Assembly (NCBI RefSeq): GCF_002812705.1
Contig: NZ_CP025030.1
Location: 5,766,001-5,830,000, forward strand
DNA: 64,000 nt
Source: Achromobacter spanius
GTDB taxonomy: Bacteria > Pseudomonadota > Gammaproteobacteria > Burkholderiales > Burkholderiaceae_B
Direction: 5' to 3'
The notes below the pieces were generated by a model. The model did no database searches, had not been told where the DNA came from, and worked only from the letters and a program-made list of their open reading frames with translations. Shown one piece after another: positions 39,494 to 47,649 of the stretch. The position numbers and the translations under genes were made by a program. The stretch's first letter is position 1. Each line of letters opens with the position of its first letter.

Positions 39494-40435
39494 TCAGCGC
39501 AGACGGGGGTTGAGCGCATCGCGCAGCCAATCGCCCAGCAGGTTCACCACCAGCACGATCAGACTCAAATACAGCGCGGGGAAAACCACCACCCACCACT
39601 GCCCCGAAAAAAGAAACTGGTTGCCCAGGCGGATCAGCGTGCCCAGCGACGGCTCGGTCGGCGGCATGCCCACGCCCAGAAAGCTCAGCGTGGCCTCGAT
39701 CAGCACCGCCAGCCCCAGGTTCAGCGTGGCCGTCACCATCACCGGCGTCAGCGTGTTGGGCAGGATGTGCGTCAGCATGATGCGCAACGGGCTCACCCGG
39801 ATCAGCCGCGCCGCCTGCACGTATTCCTTGCCGCGTTCCACCAGCGCCGACGCGCGCACCGTGCGGGCGTACTGCACCCAGTTGGTCATGGAGATGGCCA
39901 GGATGAGGATCACCGCCGACAGCGTTTCGCGCAGGCCGGGGGGCAGCAATTGGCGGAACACCGCCGTCACCAGAATGGCGACAAGAATCGTGGGAATGCT
40001 GAGCAGCGTGTCGCCCACCCGCATCAGCGCGTTGTCGATCCAGCCGCCGAAATAGCCGGCCGCCAGCCCCACCAGCAGGCCGATTGCCAAGGACAGCACC
40101 ACCGTGGCCAGCCCGATGGCGAGCGACATGCGCGAGCCATACAGAATGGCCGACCACACGTCGCGGCCCTGCGTATCGGTGCCCAGCAGGAATTGCGGGT
40201 CGGCGCCTTCCACCCAGAACGGCGGCAGTTCGGCGTTCAACAGGTCCAGCTGCGCCAGGTCGTAGGGGTTCTGCGGCGCGATCCAGGGCGCAAACACCGC
40301 CAGCAGCACCACGACCAACAGCACGATGCCCGCGCCCATCGCCACGTAATCGTTGCGCAGGCTCCACCATAAGTCGCTCTGCAAGAAGCGCGACATCCGG
40401 CTCTGCGCGCCGCCCGAAAAGGGGTTAGTGAGCAT
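39494..40435 (-). CDS. dipeptide-type ABC permease (DppC-like)
   Basis: Inner-membrane permease of 313 residues with an N-terminal helix (about 38-60) and five more in the permease domain. The oligopeptide signature LGTDTQGRDVWSAILYGSR precedes it, and the EAA loop reads QAARLIRVSPLRIMLTHILPN. MLTNPFSGGAQS is chosen as start because it overlaps the dppB-like end by 11 bases; the longer frame adds residues not typical of DppC. Confidence 0.92.
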   Translation of the reverse strand: MLTNPFSGGAQSRMSRFLQSDLWWSLRNDYVAMGAGIVLLVVVLLAVFAPWIAPQNPYDLAQLDLLNAELPPFWVEGADPQFLLGTDTQGRDVWSAILYGSRMSLAIGLATVVLSLAIGLLVGLAAGYFGGWIDNALMRVGDTLLSIPTILVAILVTAVFRQLLPPGLRETLSAVILILAISMTNWVQYARTVRASALVERGKEYVQAARLIRVSPLRIMLTHILPNTLTPVMVTATLNLGLAVLIEATLSFLGVGMPPTEPSLGTLIRLGNQFLFSGQWWVVVFPALYLSLIVLVVNLLGDWLRDALNPRLR

Positions 40436-41417
40436 TGCCGCCTCCTTTGACGTGCTGGCTGCGAAGGCGGGGGTCAACCACGCCATACATCATGTCCACC
40501 AACGTGTTCAGGGTCACGAAGATGAAAGACACGATCACCAGATAGGCGGCCATGACGGGAATGTCCACGAACATGACCGATTGAATGAACAGCAGCCCCA
40601 TGCCGGGCCACTGGAACACGGTTTCCGTGATCAGCGCGAAGGCGATCAGGTTGCCGATCTGCATGCCCGTGACCGTGATGACGGGCATCAGGCAGTTGCG
40701 CAGCGCCAGCCGAAAGTGCACCACGCGGTCGGGCAGCCCACGGGCGCGGGCGAACTTGATGAATTCCGTGCGCAGCGTTTCCAGCATCTCGGCTCGCACC
40801 AGCCGCATGATCAGCGTGATCTGGAACAGCGCCAAGGTGATGGACGGCAGCACCAGCGCCGCGCGGCCCGACGGCGTCAACAAGCCGGTGGACCACCAGC
40901 CGATCTTCACCGTCTCGCCCCGTCCAAAGCCGGGCAGCCAGCCCAACTGCACCGAGAAGATCAGGATCAGCATGATGCCCACTACGAAACTGGGCAGCGA
41001 AATACCCAGGATGGACACGAACTGCAAGGCCTGCGCCAGGCGCGACTTGCGGTAGATGGCCGTCAGCACGCCTAGCGGCACGCCGATCACAAGCGACAGC
41101 AGCGTGGCCATCATCACCAGCTCGAACGTGGCGGGAAAGCGTTCGGCCACCAGCGCGAACACGTCTTGCTGGTTGCGGTACGAAATACCGAATTCGCCCT
41201 GCACCGCGTTGGTGACGAAGTTGACGTACTGCATGCCCATCGAGGCGTTCAGCCCCAGGCGCTCGCGCAGCTCGTCGCGCTGTGTCTGCGAGGCCTGCTC
41301 GTTGAGCATCATGTCGACGGGGTCGCCGACAAAACGGAAGATCACGAAGGCCAGCAACGCCACCGCCAGCATCACGCCAGCCGCGTTGAAGACCCGTCTA
41401 ACAATGAATGCCAGCAT
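40425..41417 (-). CDS. dipeptide-type ABC permease (DppB-like)
   Basis: Permease of 330 residues starting MLAFIVRRVFNAAGVM, with the classical DppB N-terminal helix, a short periplasmic region DPVDMMLNEQAS, five further helices, and the ATPase-docking loop FIKFARARGLPDRVVHFRLALRN. It works with the DppC-like subunit. The gap to the binding-protein gene (80 bp) holds a hairpin. Confidence 0.92.
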   Translation of the reverse strand: MLAFIVRRVFNAAGVMLAVALLAFVIFRFVGDPVDMMLNEQASQTQRDELRERLGLNASMGMQYVNFVTNAVQGEFGISYRNQQDVFALVAERFPATFELVMMATLLSLVIGVPLGVLTAIYRKSRLAQALQFVSILGISLPSFVVGIMLILIFSVQLGWLPGFGRGETVKIGWWSTGLLTPSGRAALVLPSITLALFQITLIMRLVRAEMLETLRTEFIKFARARGLPDRVVHFRLALRNCLMPVITVTGMQIGNLIAFALITETVFQWPGMGLLFIQSVMFVDIPVMAAYLVIVSFIFVTLNTLVDMMYGVVDPRLRSQHVKGGGNAH

Positions 41418-41450
41418 GTGCGGCCTCCTTCAGACCTGATGTCGGACTTT

Positions 41451-41484
41451 GGAACGCCACGCCCATCGCGGCGCGCGGCGTTCC
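41451..41484 (-). other. stem-loop between dppA-like and dppB-like genes
   Basis: GGAACGCC (41451-41458) pairs exactly with GGCGTTCC (41477-41484) across an 18-base GC-rich loop. Its position after the binding-protein gene suggests RNA protection or partial termination that favours the receptor. Confidence 0.45.
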
Positions 41485-41497
41485 CCCTGAACGCGTG

Positions 41498-43075
41498 CTA
41501 CTGCATGCGCACGGTCCACAGACGCGCCTTGTTGTCCGGCATTTGCAGCACGTCGCCCACCTTGTCGCCCACGGCCCAGGCCATGGGCTGCTGGTGCAGC
41601 GGCAGGAAGCGCACATCGTCATGCAGGGTCTGCAAGGCCTCGGCCATCATCTGGATGCGCTTGGCGCGGTCCATCTCGGCCGCGGCCGCGTCAATCTTGG
41701 CGTCCAGCGCGGCGTCGCCCCACTGCCCCCAGTTGAAGACGCCGGCGGGGCCGGTGCGGCTATGCATCACTTGCAGCAGGATCGACAACGCATCGATCTG
41801 CGGCTCGTTGGCCCAGCCGTGGATGGTGATGTCGAACTCGCCGCGCGAGCGTTTGGGGTTCTGCAACGAACGGGGGCCGCTGGCCAGCGAGGCCTTCACG
41901 CCGATCCGCGCCCACATCGACGCCGCCGCCTGGCACAGCTCTTCCTCGTTCACGAACATGTCGTTGGAACACAGCAGCGACAAGGTGAAGCCGTTGGGAT
42001 AGCCCGCTTCGGCCAGCAATGCCTTCGCCTTGGCCGCGTCAAACGGCAAGCGCGTTTCCTGCTTGGCCTCGTAGCCAGGAATGGACGGGGCCACCAGCGC
42101 ACCCGTGGTGCGCGACAGGCCGCGCATCACGCGCTTTTGCAGCAGGTCGGGCGACAGGGCCATGTACAGCGCCTGGCGTACGCGCACGTCTTTCAGCGGA
42201 TTCTTGTCGGTGATGTTCGACCCGACGAGCTTGTCGCCCAGGTTGAAGCCGAAGTACAGCGTGCGCAGTTCGGTGGCCGCCAGCACCTTCACGTTGGACG
42301 CGGCGCGCAGGCGGTCCAGATCCTGCAGGGGCGCGTTTTCGGTGAAGTTGATGTCGCCCGACAGCAGCGCCGCCACGCGCGTCGGCGCGGACGCGATGGG
42401 CGTGAATTCGATGCGGTCGAGGTTGTGGCGGGGCTTGTCCCACCAGTCTTTGTTCACGACCAGCACGGTGCGCGTATCGGGCCGGTACGACTCCACCTTG
42501 AAGGGGCCGGTGCCATTGGCGTGGTGCGTGGCGTAGCCTTCGATGTTCTTGGCGGCGTCGGTCGGCTTGGTGCTGTTGTTGTCCACCAGCCACTGGCGGT
42601 TGAAGATGAAGATGTTGGTCAGGTCGTTCAGCATCAGCGGGTACGGATGCGTCATTTCGATGTCGACGGTGTAGTCATCCACCTTCTTCACGGCCTTGAA
42701 GGCCGGCAGGTTGCCCTTCAGCGGCGAGGCATCGTCGGACACGCGGGTCATCGAGGCCACGACGTCGTCCGCCGTGAACGACGCGCCGTTGTGGAACTTC
42801 ACGCCCTGGCGCAGCTTGAAGCGCAGCACGGTGGGCGACGTGGCTTCCCAGGATTCGGCCAGCGCCGGGGTGATGTTGAACTTGTCGTCGTAGCGGATCA
42901 GCGCTTCGTACACATGGTTCAGAAACGCCAGATTGAAGGTGCTGCCGTACGAATACGGGTCCAGCGAATCCAGGTCGCGCGCGGCGCCCCACTTCAGCGT
43001 GTTGGCGGCCGAAGCCCCGGTAATTGCCGACAGCGCGATCACGGCGCCGGCGGTCCACTTAAGCAACGTCTTCAT
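41498..43075 (-). CDS. ABC transporter substrate-binding protein (DppA/SBP family 5)
   Basis: Periplasmic receptor of 525 residues. The signal peptide is MKTLLKWTAGAVIALSAITG with a cut after ASA. The mature chain begins NTLKWGAARDLDSLDPYSYG, the usual family 5 opening, and contains RYDDKFNITPALAESWE and FKLRQGVKFHNGASF. The family binds peptides but also many small amides and opines; the adjoining hydrolases suggest a non-peptide ligand. It is 112 bases downstream of the racemase-like gene. Confidence 0.93.
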   Translation of the reverse strand: MKTLLKWTAGAVIALSAITGASAANTLKWGAARDLDSLDPYSYGSTFNLAFLNHVYEALIRYDDKFNITPALAESWEATSPTVLRFKLRQGVKFHNGASFTADDVVASMTRVSDDASPLKGNLPAFKAVKKVDDYTVDIEMTHPYPLMLNDLTNIFIFNRQWLVDNNSTKPTDAAKNIEGYATHHANGTGPFKVESYRPDTRTVLVVNKDWWDKPRHNLDRIEFTPIASAPTRVAALLSGDINFTENAPLQDLDRLRAASNVKVLAATELRTLYFGFNLGDKLVGSNITDKNPLKDVRVRQALYMALSPDLLQKRVMRGLSRTTGALVAPSIPGYEAKQETRLPFDAAKAKALLAEAGYPNGFTLSLLCSNDMFVNEEELCQAAASMWARIGVKASLASGPRSLQNPKRSRGEFDITIHGWANEPQIDALSILLQVMHSRTGPAGVFNWGQWGDAALDAKIDAAAAEMDRAKRIQMMAEALQTLHDDVRFLPLHQQPMAWAVGDKVGDVLQMPDNKARLWTVRMQ

Positions 43076-43103
43076 GGCTGCAACTCTCCCTTGTCTATCG
43101 GTC

Positions 43104-43131
43104 TGTGGTTTGTGGTTTGCGGTTTGCTTGC
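43104..43131. repeat. 7-bp TGTGGTT repeats downstream of the racemase-like gene
   Basis: TGTGGTT, TGTGGTT, TGCGGTT and TGCTTGC stand in tandem from 43104 to 43131, between the racemase-like stop (43188) and the dppA-like start (43075). The bases next to them (GGCCTGGCCTGG, CATGGGCATGGC) are also duplicated. Confidence 0.65.
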
Positions 43132-43187
43132 TTGCCCCCGGGCCTGGCCTGGCGCCATGGGCATGGCGGCTGTGCCAGGAAAGCGGA

Positions 43188-43925
43188 TCAGGTCCACGCG
43201 CACTGGCGTTGCACCCGATCCAGCGATGCCAGGGCCAGCACCTGCGCCAGCGCGGCGCGGTAGGAATCGATGACCGGCACGGCGGGCCGGCGCGTCAGCA
43301 CCGGCAGATAGCCCGCCAGCGCGGCGCCCGCCACGATGATGACGTCGGCGCCTTGCGCCACGGCGGCGTCCAGCGCCAGGCTGACCTGGGCAGCCGACTC
43401 CGGCGTTTGCGACACATAGTCCAGCGCATTGCCGGGCAAGGCGATGATGGCGGCGCAGCGGGATTCCAGCCCAAGCTGGCGGATCTGTTCGCGCAGCATG
43501 CCCGGCCAGCGCTGACCGACCGTGACGATGGCGTAGCGGTCGCCGCGCTGCATGGCGGCCATGATGGATGCCTCGGCCATGCCGACGACCGGCACGGTCA
43601 GGCATTCGCGCACCGCGCCGATTCCGGGTTCGCCAAAACAGGCCAGCAGGCAGGCGTCAAAGGGCGCGTCGGCCAGGGCCACTTCGCGCTCCACGGTTTC
43701 CAGCACCGCATGGGCGGCCACCGCGGCCTCGACCCGGCTGGCGATATAGGGCGGCCCGAACACGGCGGTCACGGCGTGTATGTGCGCTGCGCCACCCAGA
43801 AAGCTGTGCGCTTGCGCGGCAAGGCGGTCCGTCAGGCTGGACGTGGTGTTGCCGTTGACCACCAGCAGGCGGTACGGCGTGAAGGCGGGCCGGTCCGGGG
43901 ACACGGCGTCGGGCATGGCTGGCAT
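43188..43925 (-). CDS. Asp/Glu/hydantoin racemase family protein lacking one catalytic Cys
   Basis: A 245-residue member of the two-cysteine racemase superfamily. LVVNGNTTSSLT binds the carboxylate. The first catalytic Cys is present in LACFGEPGIGAVREC. At the second site relatives have GCAG, but this protein reads VAGAALAG, so the second Cys is absent. A true two-base racemase is therefore unlikely; a one-sided isomerase, decarboxylase or binding role is possible. The start MPAMPDAVSP (43925) is one of two close ATGs. It is the first gene of the dpp-like operon. Confidence 0.8.
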   Translation of the reverse strand: MPAMPDAVSPDRPAFTPYRLLVVNGNTTSSLTDRLAAQAHSFLGGAAHIHAVTAVFGPPYIASRVEAAVAAHAVLETVEREVALADAPFDACLLACFGEPGIGAVRECLTVPVVGMAEASIMAAMQRGDRYAIVTVGQRWPGMLREQIRQLGLESRCAAIIALPGNALDYVSQTPESAAQVSLALDAAVAQGADVIIVAGAALAGYLPVLTRRPAVPVIDSYRAALAQVLALASLDRVQRQCAWT

Positions 43926-43942
43926 GAAACAAACCTCGGCAA

Positions 43943-43957
43943 GTTTGTATACGAAAC
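43943..43957. promoter_or_regulatory. GntR operator candidate 1
   Basis: GTTTGTATACGAAAC with a GTATAC core, 18 bases upstream of the racemase-like start. Its first 12 bases are repeated exactly at 43999. Confidence 0.6.
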
Positions 43958-43998
43958 AGATCAACAGCTCACCGAGTAGCCGGAGATTTTGTATAAAT

Positions 43999-44013
43999 GT
44001 TTGTATACGATTT
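43999..44013. promoter_or_regulatory. GntR operator candidate 2
   Basis: GTTTGTATACGATTT, 56 bases from operator candidate 1. A related half-site TTTTGTATAAA stands immediately before it. TGTATAC-centred sites are typical of FCD-type GntR regulators. Confidence 0.6.
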
Positions 44014-44173
44014 ATGCCGACAATGTACGCGCCTGAGGCCAGGCTTCAAGCTATCGCTAACCCTTAGCGGCGTTGTACTATGCTTGCTTACGTCCCGCGC
44101 AACGCGGCGCCACGGGTTCCGTGGCCCTATGCATTACAAAAAAAACGCGCAGGTCCAGGAGCCAAGGAAGAAG

Positions 44174-44893
44174 ATGAAACCTCTCGCGCCATCGGCCAAC
44201 GAGCCCCCGAAAAAAGACGTAAATCGCAGCGAAATCGTATACATAAATTTGCGCCGCGCCATCATCGAACAGGCCTTGCTGCCCGGCGACAAGCTGCCCG
44301 AAGACATCATCGGTGAACGCTTCGGCGTCAGCCGCACCATCGTCCGCAGTGTATTGACGCGCTTGTTCAGTGAAGGTTTGGTAGACCTGCGCCCCAATCG
44401 CGGCGCGGCGGTGGCGCGCCCCAGCCTGGAAGAAGCGCACGACATCTTCGAAGCGCGCCGCTGCCTGGAACGCGACGTCGCCCGGCGGCTGTTGCAACAC
44501 ATCACCGAAGCCGGGCTGACACGCCTGGCACGGCATGTGGAAGAAGAGGAAGCGGCCCGCAAACGCAACAGCACGAATGAATCCATCCGGCTGTCGGGCG
44601 AATTCCACATCTTGATGGCCGAACTATCGGGCAACGCGGTCTATGCCCGCTACGTGAACGAAATCGTGTCGCGCTGCTCGCTGATCCTGGCGCTTTACGG
44701 ACGGCCGCATTCCAGCGAATGCGCGGTCAGCGAACATATGGAAATTGTGGAAGGCCTGCGCGCGCGTGACGAAAAGCACGTGCTGCATCTGCTTGAACAC
44801 CATCTGGAATCCGTCACCGCGCGGGCGCTGCTGAGCACCGACGGAACGGGCGTGCGCGATATCCGCAAGATTCTGGATCGCTACGGCACTTGA
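44174..44893 (+). CDS. GntR family regulator (FCD subfamily)
   Basis: A DNA-binding repressor or activator of 239 residues. The winged-helix domain runs from about 15 to 85 (EIVYINLRRAIIEQALLPGDKLPE, then FGVSRTIVRSVLTRL as recognition helix). The all-helical FCD ligand domain (about 95-225) has the metal-binding pattern with SGEFHILMAELSGN and HHLESV. The start MKPLAPSAN is preceded by AAGGAAG; ATG at 44129 is an alternative. It is divergent from the dpp-like operon, with matching operators in the shared region and in its own early codons. Confidence 0.9.
   Translation: MKPLAPSANEPPKKDVNRSEIVYINLRRAIIEQALLPGDKLPEDIIGERFGVSRTIVRSVLTRLFSEGLVDLRPNRGAAVARPSLEEAHDIFEARRCLERDVARRLLQHITEAGLTRLARHVEEEEAARKRNSTNESIRLSGEFHILMAELSGNAVYARYVNEIVSRCSLILALYGRPHSSECAVSEHMEIVEGLRARDEKHVLHLLEHHLESVTARALLSTDGTGVRDIRKILDRYGT
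44232..44243. promoter_or_regulatory. GntR operator candidate 3 inside the regulator gene
   Basis: AAATCGTATACA is the exact reverse complement of TGTATACGATTT in operator candidate 2. It lies about 20 codons into the regulator gene and could support looping or a roadblock. Confidence 0.45.
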
Positions 44894-44956
44894 GCACGGA
44901 TGCGCAGCGTAGCCTCAGGCCCGCCCGATGGGCGCGCCGCTTTCCCCACGAAAAAG

Positions 44957-44982
44957 AAAAGCGCCCGGTTGGGGCGCTTTTT
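44957..44982. terminator. bidirectional terminator between gntR and DUF3579 gene
   Basis: AAAAGCGCCC-GGTTG-GGGCGCTTTT followed by T. A and T flanks serve both convergent genes. Confidence 0.88.
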
Positions 44983-44993
44983 CGTTCTGGGGC

Positions 44994-45284
44994 TTAGATT
45001 TCGCGTTCTTCCGTCTTGAGGTTGTTGTCGCGAGCGAAATCCACCACGAACTTGTACGCCAGCGGTTCCAGGTCGCGCAAACGCAAGTCGACCACGATTC
45101 CGCGCACGCCGTCGATGACGACAGGCAGCACATAAGGCGAATAAGTGAGGTGGTTACCGGCACAGCCGGCGGGCCGGAACTGAGCCATTACGCCAGCGAG
45201 CCGCTCCGCCCAATCGCTGGGGCGGAATCGGCTACCGCTTTCGGTAACGCCATGAATTACGAATTGTCTGACGCTAGTTGCCAT
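44994..45284 (-). CDS. DUF3579 family protein
   Basis: A 96-residue protein of unknown function. It begins MATSVRQFVIHGVTESG and contains RFRPSDWAERLAG and YSPYVLPVVIDGVRGIVVD, matching DUF3579 proteins of betaproteobacteria, which from memory often lie beside argF-argG. No membrane segment or catalytic motif is evident. It is divergent from argD across a 188-bp leader. A role tied to arginine synthesis is only suggested by this position. Confidence 0.85.
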   Translation of the reverse strand: MATSVRQFVIHGVTESGSRFRPSDWAERLAGVMAQFRPAGCAGNHLTYSPYVLPVVIDGVRGIVVDLRLRDLEPLAYKFVVDFARDNNLKTEEREI

Positions 45285-45365
45285 GAGTTCTTCACTACAG
45301 CGCGCCTTTCACGAAAGCCGGATCTTCGGCGTGATCAAACATGCGCCCTGCGCCGCGAATTGTAT

Positions 45366-45476
45366 ATGATTGATCCTTTGCTCTCTTCCAAAAGCCGATT
45401 CCGCCCCGCTTTCGCCTGGGGATTCATCGAATCAAGGACCGGCTTTTTGGTCATCCCCCAGGAGGATCCGCAATGA
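45366..45476 (+). other. argD leader: upstream reading frame and hairpin
   Basis: A 36-codon frame starts ATG at 45366 and ends in TGA overlapping the argD ATG (ATGA, 45473-45476). Its peptide contains SKSRFRPAF and ESRTGF. AAAAGCCG (45390-45397) can pair with CGGCTTTT (45440-45447), followed by another T, a terminator-like stem with a long loop that holds the small hairpin GATTC-ATC-GAATC. TATATGAT at 45363-45370 may be a -10, which would leave the ATG untranscribed; an upstream promoter or a TTG start would be needed for the peptide. Confidence 0.35.
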
Positions 45477-46696
45477 CCTCGCCTCTGGCCAATATTTACG
45501 CTCGCCTGCCGGTTGCGTTCTCGCACGGCCAGGGCGTATGGCTGTGGGATGCAAACGGGCGCAAATACCTGGACGCGCTGGCCGGCATTGGCGTTTCCTG
45601 CCTGGGCCACGCGCATCCGAAGCTGGTGGCCGCCATCAGCGAACAAGCGGCGCGCGTCATCCACACGTCCAACATCTACGACATTCCCCAGCAAGAGGCG
45701 CTGGCCGCCCGCTTGACGGCCTTGTCCGGCATGCGGGAAGTGGCGTTCTGCAATAGCGGATCGGAAGCGAACGAAGCCGCCATCAAGCTGGCGCGCTATT
45801 ACGCCTACCAGCAAGGCAACAAGCACGCCCACATCATCACCATGGATTCGTCCTGGCATGGCCGCACGCTGGCCACGCTGGCGGCCACCGGCAGCGAGAA
45901 GGCGCGCAAAGGCTTCGAACCGCTGCCCACCGGCTTTATCCAGGTGCCCTACAACGACCTTGCCGCCGTGCGCGCGGCCGGCGACGCCGAACCGCGCACC
46001 ACGGCGGTGCTGCTTGAAGTGCTGCAGGGCGAAGGCGGCGTCCGCCCGTCCGACATCACGTACCTGCAAGCGCTGCGCCAACTTTGCACCGAACGCGGCT
46101 GGCTGCTGATGATCGACGAAGTGCAATCCGGCATCGGGCGCACCGGCAAATGGTTCGCCCACCAATGGGCCGACATCAAGCCCGACGTCATGACGTTGGC
46201 CAAAGGCCTGGCGGGCGGCGTGCCCATCGGCGCGATGCTGGCGGCCGGCCCCGCGGCGGGCGTCTTCACGCCGGGCAGCCACGGCACCACGTTCGGCGGC
46301 GGGCCCTTGGTCTGCGCAGCCGGCCTGGCCGTGCTGGACACGCTGGAATCCGACAAGCTGCTGGACAACGCCCACACCGTGGGCAGCTATCTGCAGGACG
46401 CGCTTGCCGCCGCTTTGGCGAGCACCGCCGGCGTGACCGAGGTGCGTGGCCGTGGCCTGATGCTGGGCATTGAGCTGGCGCGCCCCTGCGGCGTGCTGGC
46501 GCTGCGCGCCCTGGAAGCGGGCCTGCTCATCAACGTCACCCGCGACCGCGTGGTGCGCCTGCTGCCCCCGCTGATCCTGAACAAGCAAGAGGCGGACCAG
46601 ATCGTCGCCACCCTGGTCCCGCTCATCCAACAGTTTCTGGCTGAAAATTCATCATCCCTGTCCCGACCTGGCCATGAGCCGGGCCGGACCCAATGA
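45473..46696 (+). CDS. argD: acetylornithine aminotransferase
   Basis: PLP enzyme converting N-acetylglutamate semialdehyde to N-acetylornithine. It has 407 residues. It shows LDALAGIGVSCLGHAHP, the PLP-phosphate site FCNSGSEANEAAIKLAR, the cofactor Asp in LLMIDEVQSGIGRTGK, and the Schiff-base lysine in MTLAKGLAGGVPIG near 242-246. A near-perfect AGGAGG precedes the ATG. The stop overlaps argF by four bases. The C-terminal tail (SSSLSRPGHEPGRTQ) extends past the usual end. Confidence 0.96.
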   Translation: MTSPLANIYARLPVAFSHGQGVWLWDANGRKYLDALAGIGVSCLGHAHPKLVAAISEQAARVIHTSNIYDIPQQEALAARLTALSGMREVAFCNSGSEANEAAIKLARYYAYQQGNKHAHIITMDSSWHGRTLATLAATGSEKARKGFEPLPTGFIQVPYNDLAAVRAAGDAEPRTTAVLLEVLQGEGGVRPSDITYLQALRQLCTERGWLLMIDEVQSGIGRTGKWFAHQWADIKPDVMTLAKGLAGGVPIGAMLAAGPAAGVFTPGSHGTTFGGGPLVCAAGLAVLDTLESDKLLDNAHTVGSYLQDALAAALASTAGVTEVRGRGLMLGIELARPCGVLALRALEAGLLINVTRDRVVRLLPPLILNKQEADQIVATLVPLIQQFLAENSSSLSRPGHEPGRTQ

Positions 46697-47649
46697 CCTG
46701 CGACAACACCATGACTCCTCCCACGACTCAAAACGGCCCGTTGCGGCATTTTCTTCAGTTCAAGGACTTCTCGCCCGCGGAAATCGCCTACGTGCTGGAC
46801 CGCGCTCGCATCATCAAGGAAAAGTTCAAGCGCTACGAACCCCACATGCCGCTGCACGACCGCACGCTGGCGATGGTGTTCGAAAAAGCCAGCACCCGCA
46901 CCCGCGTCTCGTTCGAAGCGGGCATGTACCAAATGGGCGGCTCGGTCATCAACCTGACCTCGAATGACTCGCAACTGGGCCGCTCTGAGCCCATCGAAGA
47001 CACGGCGCGCGTTATCTCGCGCATGGTCGACATCGTCATGATCCGCACGTTCGAGCAGACCCGCATCGAGCGCTTCGCGTCGCATTCGCGCGTGCCCGTC
47101 ATCAACGGCCTGACCAACGAATTCCACCCCTGCCAGATCCTGGCCGACATCTTCACCTACATCGAACATCGCGGCCCCATCGCGGGCAAGACGGTGGCCT
47201 GGGTGGGCGACGCCAACAACATGGCCTACACCTGGCTGCACGCGGCCGAGATGCTGGGCTTTACGCTGCATGTGTCCACGCCGGCCGGCTACGAGCTTGA
47301 AGCCTCGCGCATCGGCACGCCTTCCGCCAAGGTGCTGCGCCAGTTCAAGGACCCCATGGAGGCCTGCCAGGGCGCGCACCTGGTCACGACCGACGTCTGG
47401 ACCAGCATGGGCTACGAAGCCGAGAACGACGAGCGCCGCGCGGCGTTTGCCGACTGGTGCGTGGACGCCGAAATGATGGCCGCCGCCGACCCGCAAGCCG
47501 TCTTCATGCACTGCCTGCCGGCCCACCGTGGCGAAGAAGTCACTGGTGAAGTCATCGACGGCCCGCAAAGCGTGGTCTGGGACGAAGCCGAAAACCGCCT
47601 GCACGTGCAAAAAGCACTGATGGAATTCCTGCTACTCGGTCAAGTGTGA
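46693..47649 (+). CDS. argF: ornithine carbamoyltransferase
   Basis: Makes citrulline from ornithine and carbamoyl phosphate. It has 318 residues: the carbamoyl-phosphate motif FEKASTRTRVSFE near 63-75, the HPCQILAD motif near 142-149, and the ornithine-binding region FMHCLPAHRGEEV near 271-283. ATG 46693 overlaps the argD stop; a second ATG at 46711 may be the main start. A 31-bp repeat array begins at its stop codon. argG, its usual neighbour in related bacteria as I recall, is 5.3 kb away. Confidence 0.97.
   Translation: MTCDNTMTPPTTQNGPLRHFLQFKDFSPAEIAYVLDRARIIKEKFKRYEPHMPLHDRTLAMVFEKASTRTRVSFEAGMYQMGGSVINLTSNDSQLGRSEPIEDTARVISRMVDIVMIRTFEQTRIERFASHSRVPVINGLTNEFHPCQILADIFTYIEHRGPIAGKTVAWVGDANNMAYTWLHAAEMLGFTLHVSTPAGYELEASRIGTPSAKVLRQFKDPMEACQGAHLVTTDVWTSMGYEAENDERRAAFADWCVDAEMMAAADPQAVFMHCLPAHRGEEVTGEVIDGPQSVVWDEAENRLHVQKALMEFLLLGQV

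Noticed and set aside
34780..44893. Genomic island with mobile-element boundaries
   Set aside because: No integrase, transposase, tRNA junction or flanking direct repeats were seen around the block.
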